From NCBI GenBank assembly GCA_024752435.1, contig CP103029.1, positions 1,426,001 through 1,490,000 on the forward strand: 64,000 bases of DNA. The letters are read 5' to 3'. The translations under genes were made by a program, and so were the position numbers. The DNA is from Allantophomopsis cytisporea (Eukaryota; Ascomycota; Leotiomycetes; Phacidiales; Phacidiaceae). Shown one piece after another: positions 60,101 to 64,000 of this stretch (its first letter is position 1; every line of letters starts with the position of its first letter). A model generated the notes under the pieces. That model searched no databases, had not been told where the DNA came from, and saw nothing but the letters and a program-made list of their open reading frames with translations.

Positions 60101-63100
60101 GCTGATTGTGATTCTAGTAAGATAACTGGAAGATGCTCGTCATTGACAAAGACATCGAAAGCAGAGCAGTCATAGATCTTGGGAACGTTCTTCATGATGC
60201 TGACAATAATATGTTGTACAAAGAAATAACGATGCTCTGCGATCTCATGGCCATGCTCGACCCACTCAACTTTTTGTCGGAGTCTATCTTCGTAAAGTCC
60301 GAGAATGAACACTTTCCCCTCGATAACAGTGCCAAGAAGACCTGTTCTCAAAAACTCTGGCTCCACCATCATAGGTGTTGGATCTCCCGGCTCAAATTTA
60401 TAAGGCCGAGCATGGAAAATGGTCTCAGTATGCTTCGGCAAGGCCCAGAAGCCGCCAGACAATGACGGTGAATCAACCCAAATTTCTCCTATAGCATGTG
60501 GTGATGCTAAGAGTCCCGTCTCGGGGTCCACCACAGCCATAGTAGCGTCTGGTATTGGGAAACCGAATGCACCGACTCGAACAGTCCCTGGCTCACTGCT
60601 TGCCTTCTTGCGCGCTTCGTCTCCAATAGCAACAACAACAACTTCATTGGTTTTGAGAGCTTCCCGGTCAAGCAAAACTTCACTTAGTTCTGTACGATCG
60701 TATTGCTCAACTGTAGTGATGTTCGTACCACCAATCAAACTGCCAAATCCGTTTGAAGTTGATTTCTCCTTCTCCTTCTCTTTCTCGTCTGGTTTCTCCT
60801 CAACAGATCCATCATCGGAGCCCATATCAAGTTTCAGTGGACAGCCCATGCGCTCCTCACCTCCTAGCCAGTCTCGCATGCTGATAACCATGCCACCATG
60901 TTCGGGCAAGCAAAGCATTGGTGCCACTAGTTCTCTAGCTCTTGGATTTCTCATAGGCCGTAACCACCGATCCGCTAAAACTTCATGGAATTCTGGATCG
61001 ACTGTGAGGGTATCGATCAAACACAACTTGACATGTTGGAAATTTGGCTCCATGCCCTTCTTGAAGTTTCGTGTAGTCATTGGATCTTGTTGGTAATTGT
61101 AGGCTGCACGCTTTAGACCTGGATAATCTGCCAGCATCAAAGTTGCTCGATATTTCGTGATGAGATTTGCGTATAATCCTGGAGTTTCAACAGCCTTGTT
61201 CTCCATCCACACTGTCGTATGTCCTCCGTAAACAGTCAAAAGTACTCCAAAAATCATACCGATGCCTTGTCTGGGATCAAGATAGGAAAGGAGGATTTCG
61301 CCATGACCGGTGCCAGCCATAAGCCTTCCATTCTTATCTCTGAGAGCAGTGTTGAAGGTATCGTTGGCTGTGTTTCCCGGGACCGTCGCGATTATTGCGC
61401 TCAAACAGGCCATCTGATGCATAATTGTCCGATGACTCATGACAACTCCTCGCAGATCGCCCGTTGGAGCGCGAGAAAACTCGATATATGCAAGGTCTGG
61501 TACCGATAGTGGTGGGACATCATCCTTCTTCTTTGGGTGGAAAGATCCAAATTCATTCGTCTTCCACCACTCAACACCTCTAGGCCAGTTCAGTTTCTGT
61601 GTTGTAATATCCCGCTGAAATGCCTTCAAGTTATTGTCAGTCGTAAGTGCTAAGTGCGCTTGTGTCGAAGTAAGAATAAGGTTTAGTTTCTGGTAGTCTT
61701 CGAGATCGTTGATCGGAACTGCAACAACTCCAGCAATAAAACAACCTAATAACGCAATAGCAAAATCTATGATTTCAGACTCTCTATAAATCAGTGCCAC
61801 TCTATCTCCACGATATAAGGAGCTTTTGTCTCTGATTACTTGTGCAACCTTCTCGGCTCTACTGGTTAATTTATCCCAGGTTATAGATGATATCTCCTTG
61901 CCCTTGCCATCCAGCACCCAATACGCTGGCGACTTTGCAGATGTTCTGCTTCTGTGCCTTAGGACAGCAGCAATGTTATCGAACTTCGACATAGGTGTGT
62001 TCTGATCATGTGGATCGTGTACCGCAAATGGAACGTCTCGAGGCTCCAATGGCATCTGATACTCCAAGGCTGCTGGTGGAGGCAGGTCACTGGTGTTAAG
62101 CATTGGTGGGGCCATTGCAGCTGTTGGAGAAAATGCATCACTTGAGGAGTATCGATGAGGACCACCGCCATAACCATCCTGGCTATCCATGTATGCTTGC
62201 TGGCCGTTGAAATCTGAAAAATATCCCTGCTGAGATTCCAACATCGTCCCTGCTCGACTCTGTTCATATTGTCCCTGCTCTATGAAACCAATCGTGCCAG
62301 CGCGACTTTGATCGTACTGGCCACCCTGGTGCTCAGTGTATCCGCCCTGATAAGCTGGGTTGAAGGCGTAATTAGCACTCGTCCCTGCGGACATTGAAGG
62401 TATTGGAGATCGATTATCGTGATATCCATCTGTAGGCTCCGGCATGAATAGAGAGTCGCGGCCATAGGAGGATCGTCGTTGAGGTGTTGAAATATTTCGA
62501 ATCCCGAGCTGCCCTCCAGGAATATATCCTTGATATTCCGGTGCTCTCTGGCCATAAGAACTAAAATCACTGCTCATAGTGTCCAAACGTGTACTCGACT
62601 GAGGCCTCATCAATGATTGTGTTCTCGAATCCGGTTGGTTATTGTAGCCCTGAGCTCCATATGGATCGCCTTGATATGAATTTAGCGCTGCGAGTGAAGC
62701 CGCACGGGAGCCATCATTGGATGAATGTACTGTATCATCTGCAATGTGTACACGAAGGCCACCTTGGTTTTGATCGGAGAATGAGGAAGAGCCCATGAAC
62801 TGTGATAGGAGCATCGTCCTACGTTTCTGGTATCTGTGGTAGATTAGTACATTTGTCAGCCAATATGTCGTATGTTTCTCGATGGATGCTCAAATTGTCT
62901 GGATATGGTTTTCGTTCTGGTGGAGTCTTACCCTTTTTCTGTGATATCTCCTTCCTATGATTCATGTCAGCAATGATTCCCTCTTGTGTAAAGCACGTAA
63001 TTGTGAAAGTAAACATGTACAATGGATACCATAATATCGTAACCGGAGATACACTCCGGATGTACAATGGGCGTCCACTAGACTAGGCTTTATTTACTAA

Positions 63101-63161
63101 CCTCCAACTCATGTTCGAGCTCTTGCAGCTTCACCTGCAATTCTGGGTTGTCTTCCGCCAT
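57199..63161 (-). CDS. CPS1: CPS1/DIP2-family protein with tandem adenylate-forming domains
   Basis: Four exons: 63161-63102, 62954-62932, 62833-58136 and 58084-57199, all in frame, 1888 residues. The first two tiny exons and the start of the third rebuild the DMAP1-binding-type N-terminus (MAEDNPELQVKLQELEHELE, then EGDITEKGYQKRRT). A Gln/Gly/Tyr-rich linker of about 250 residues follows, with a short internal duplication of QYDQSRAGT/QYEQSRAGT. Two AMP-binding domains come next, at about 310-930 and 1080-1790. Their usual Ser/Thr/Gly-rich nucleotide loop is degenerate (YIEFSRAPTGDLRGVVMSH; VWTYWTPDQRRIAVQL), as usual in this family. In Cochliobolus, CPS1 was described as a general virulence factor. 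Animal and yeast DIP2 relatives act on diacylglycerol levels. No carrier or condensation domain is present, so it is not a peptide synthetase. Confidence 0.95.
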
Positions 63162-64000
63162 CTTTATTGTTGTTTACCAGTTCGTTCGATTGTCGCGACA
63201 AGTCCTGGTACCTTGGAACAAGTTGTGCTCGTATTCGCGCAGCTCAGGGGAAGTCGCAGGTGGAAGAGTCCAGCGTCGAGCACGGCGTTGAGGACATGAG
63301 CAACAATATTCCAATTGACCGAGGAAGGTAATACGAGTTCAGGAGAGCAGAAGCTGTGAAATCGAATCCTGAACTCAGGGTCTGGTACTCTCATCTCAGG
63401 TCGCATACGTAGGAGGATCCTCGCTTAACCGCCGCACCCCGGTAAAATATTCCCCACTGGATTGAGGAGAATCCTGCTAAAAGTTTTGGCGTGCATACAG
63501 TAGTTTCCTTTCTCTATTTTCTACATTTGCTCGAACTTCTCTTCTGTTCTTTTCATCTACAAAACTTCAACATGCGCTCTCCTAACCATCGACAATCCGA
63601 CCAGTGAAGCTCAGCTTTGAGGATCATGAATCTTTCCACTCGATGTCTTCATTCTCGGGTCAAGATCACCCGATGAGTTTGTCGTCGCGGTCCATGTTCG
63701 AATCCATGGACTCGGGTCTGGCTCGAAGTTGATCGAGATTGGACTTGTCCAATTCTCACCGATCTTTTGACCCTGCATGATGTCATGCGTTCGTATTGAG
63801 TATCTTGGGGAACATCGTGGCAATACCTCTCGCGAAGATTCGACTCACGACTGAGCAGCTGGCTCTCTTCCAATAACAGCATATGGATTGACTTTCTATT
63901 ATGTGCTATATTTAGATGGCCTAATGGAGAGTATCAGAGGGCGCTAACTCAAACAGTATCCCCAAAGGATGATCTTTGAACTGGTAAGTCGCTATTTTCA
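63162..64000. other. CPS1 upstream region; possible start of a divergent gene
   Basis: Contains the CPS1 promoter. On the plus strand, a pyrimidine-rich leader followed by an ATG near 63,572 looks like a gene start, but its frame closes after 11 codons. A Ser-rich frame (MSSFSGQDHPMSLSSRSMFESMDSG) lies at about 63,641-63,748. At 63,957-63,983 there is a well-formed internal exon candidate: CTAAC branch site, CAG acceptor, nine codons reading YPQRMIFEL, then GTAAGT. I cannot join these parts into one model. Confidence 0.35.

Noticed and set aside
60419..61096. 225-codon plus-strand open frame
   Set aside because: Antisense shadow of CPS1; Ser/Pro-rich translation without any domain.
57199..63161. 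CPS1 as a non-ribosomal peptide synthetase and centre of a metabolite cluster
   Set aside because: Two adenylation-like domains but no carrier, condensation or thioesterase domain; neighbours are housekeeping genes.

Overview
The window is nuclear DNA of a filamentous ascomycete (Pezizomycotina). Genes carry short introns with GTAAGT-type donors, CTAAC-like branch sites and CAG/TAG acceptors. Every recognisable protein belongs to a fungal family. A placement near Leotiomycetes is only an impression from protein style. I reconstructed fourteen multi-exon or single-exon genes whose reading frames close exactly across the introns, except for one uncertain acceptor in AIM3, plus hints of a fragment at each window edge. 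No mobile element, rRNA, tRNA or CRISPR array could be supported.

Left part (1-26.8 kb), ordinary gene density: an AT-rich stretch without a supported gene; a Dabb stress-barrel protein (-); a histidine acid phosphatase of the ACP6 type (-); a SAP30-like Sin3/HDAC subunit (-) head-to-head with a mitochondrial-type PPR protein (+); AIM3 (-), an actin-patch protein that here carries an embedded PDI-type thioredoxin domain; a small cupin (-); an Ssh4/Ear1-type SPRY adaptor for the Rsp5 ubiquitin ligase (-); a carnosine N-methyltransferase-like enzyme (-) head-to-head with proteasome assembly chaperone 4 (+); and the importin KAP104/transportin (+).

Middle part (26.8-48.1 kb): about 21.3 kb with no gene I can support. 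It is not AT-rich and has no element hallmarks, but is packed with roughly thirty different micro- and minisatellites. It ends at a six-exon Zn2Cys6 transcription factor (+), preceded by a pyrimidine-rich leader. The simplest reading is a very large regulatory region and/or non-coding transcript of that regulator, but this is inference.

Right part (48-64 kb): the Zn2Cys6 factor, a UCH37-type deubiquitinase (+), a short-chain dehydrogenase (-), a DENND11/LCHN-like protein (-), and the 1888-residue CPS1/DIP2 tandem adenylate-forming-domain protein (-). A possible divergent gene starts upstream of CPS1 and runs off the window.

The genes are mostly housekeeping and do not form a pathway or biosynthetic cluster. 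The two most unusual items are the AIM3-thioredoxin fusion and the satellite-rich gene-free block upstream of the transcription factor.
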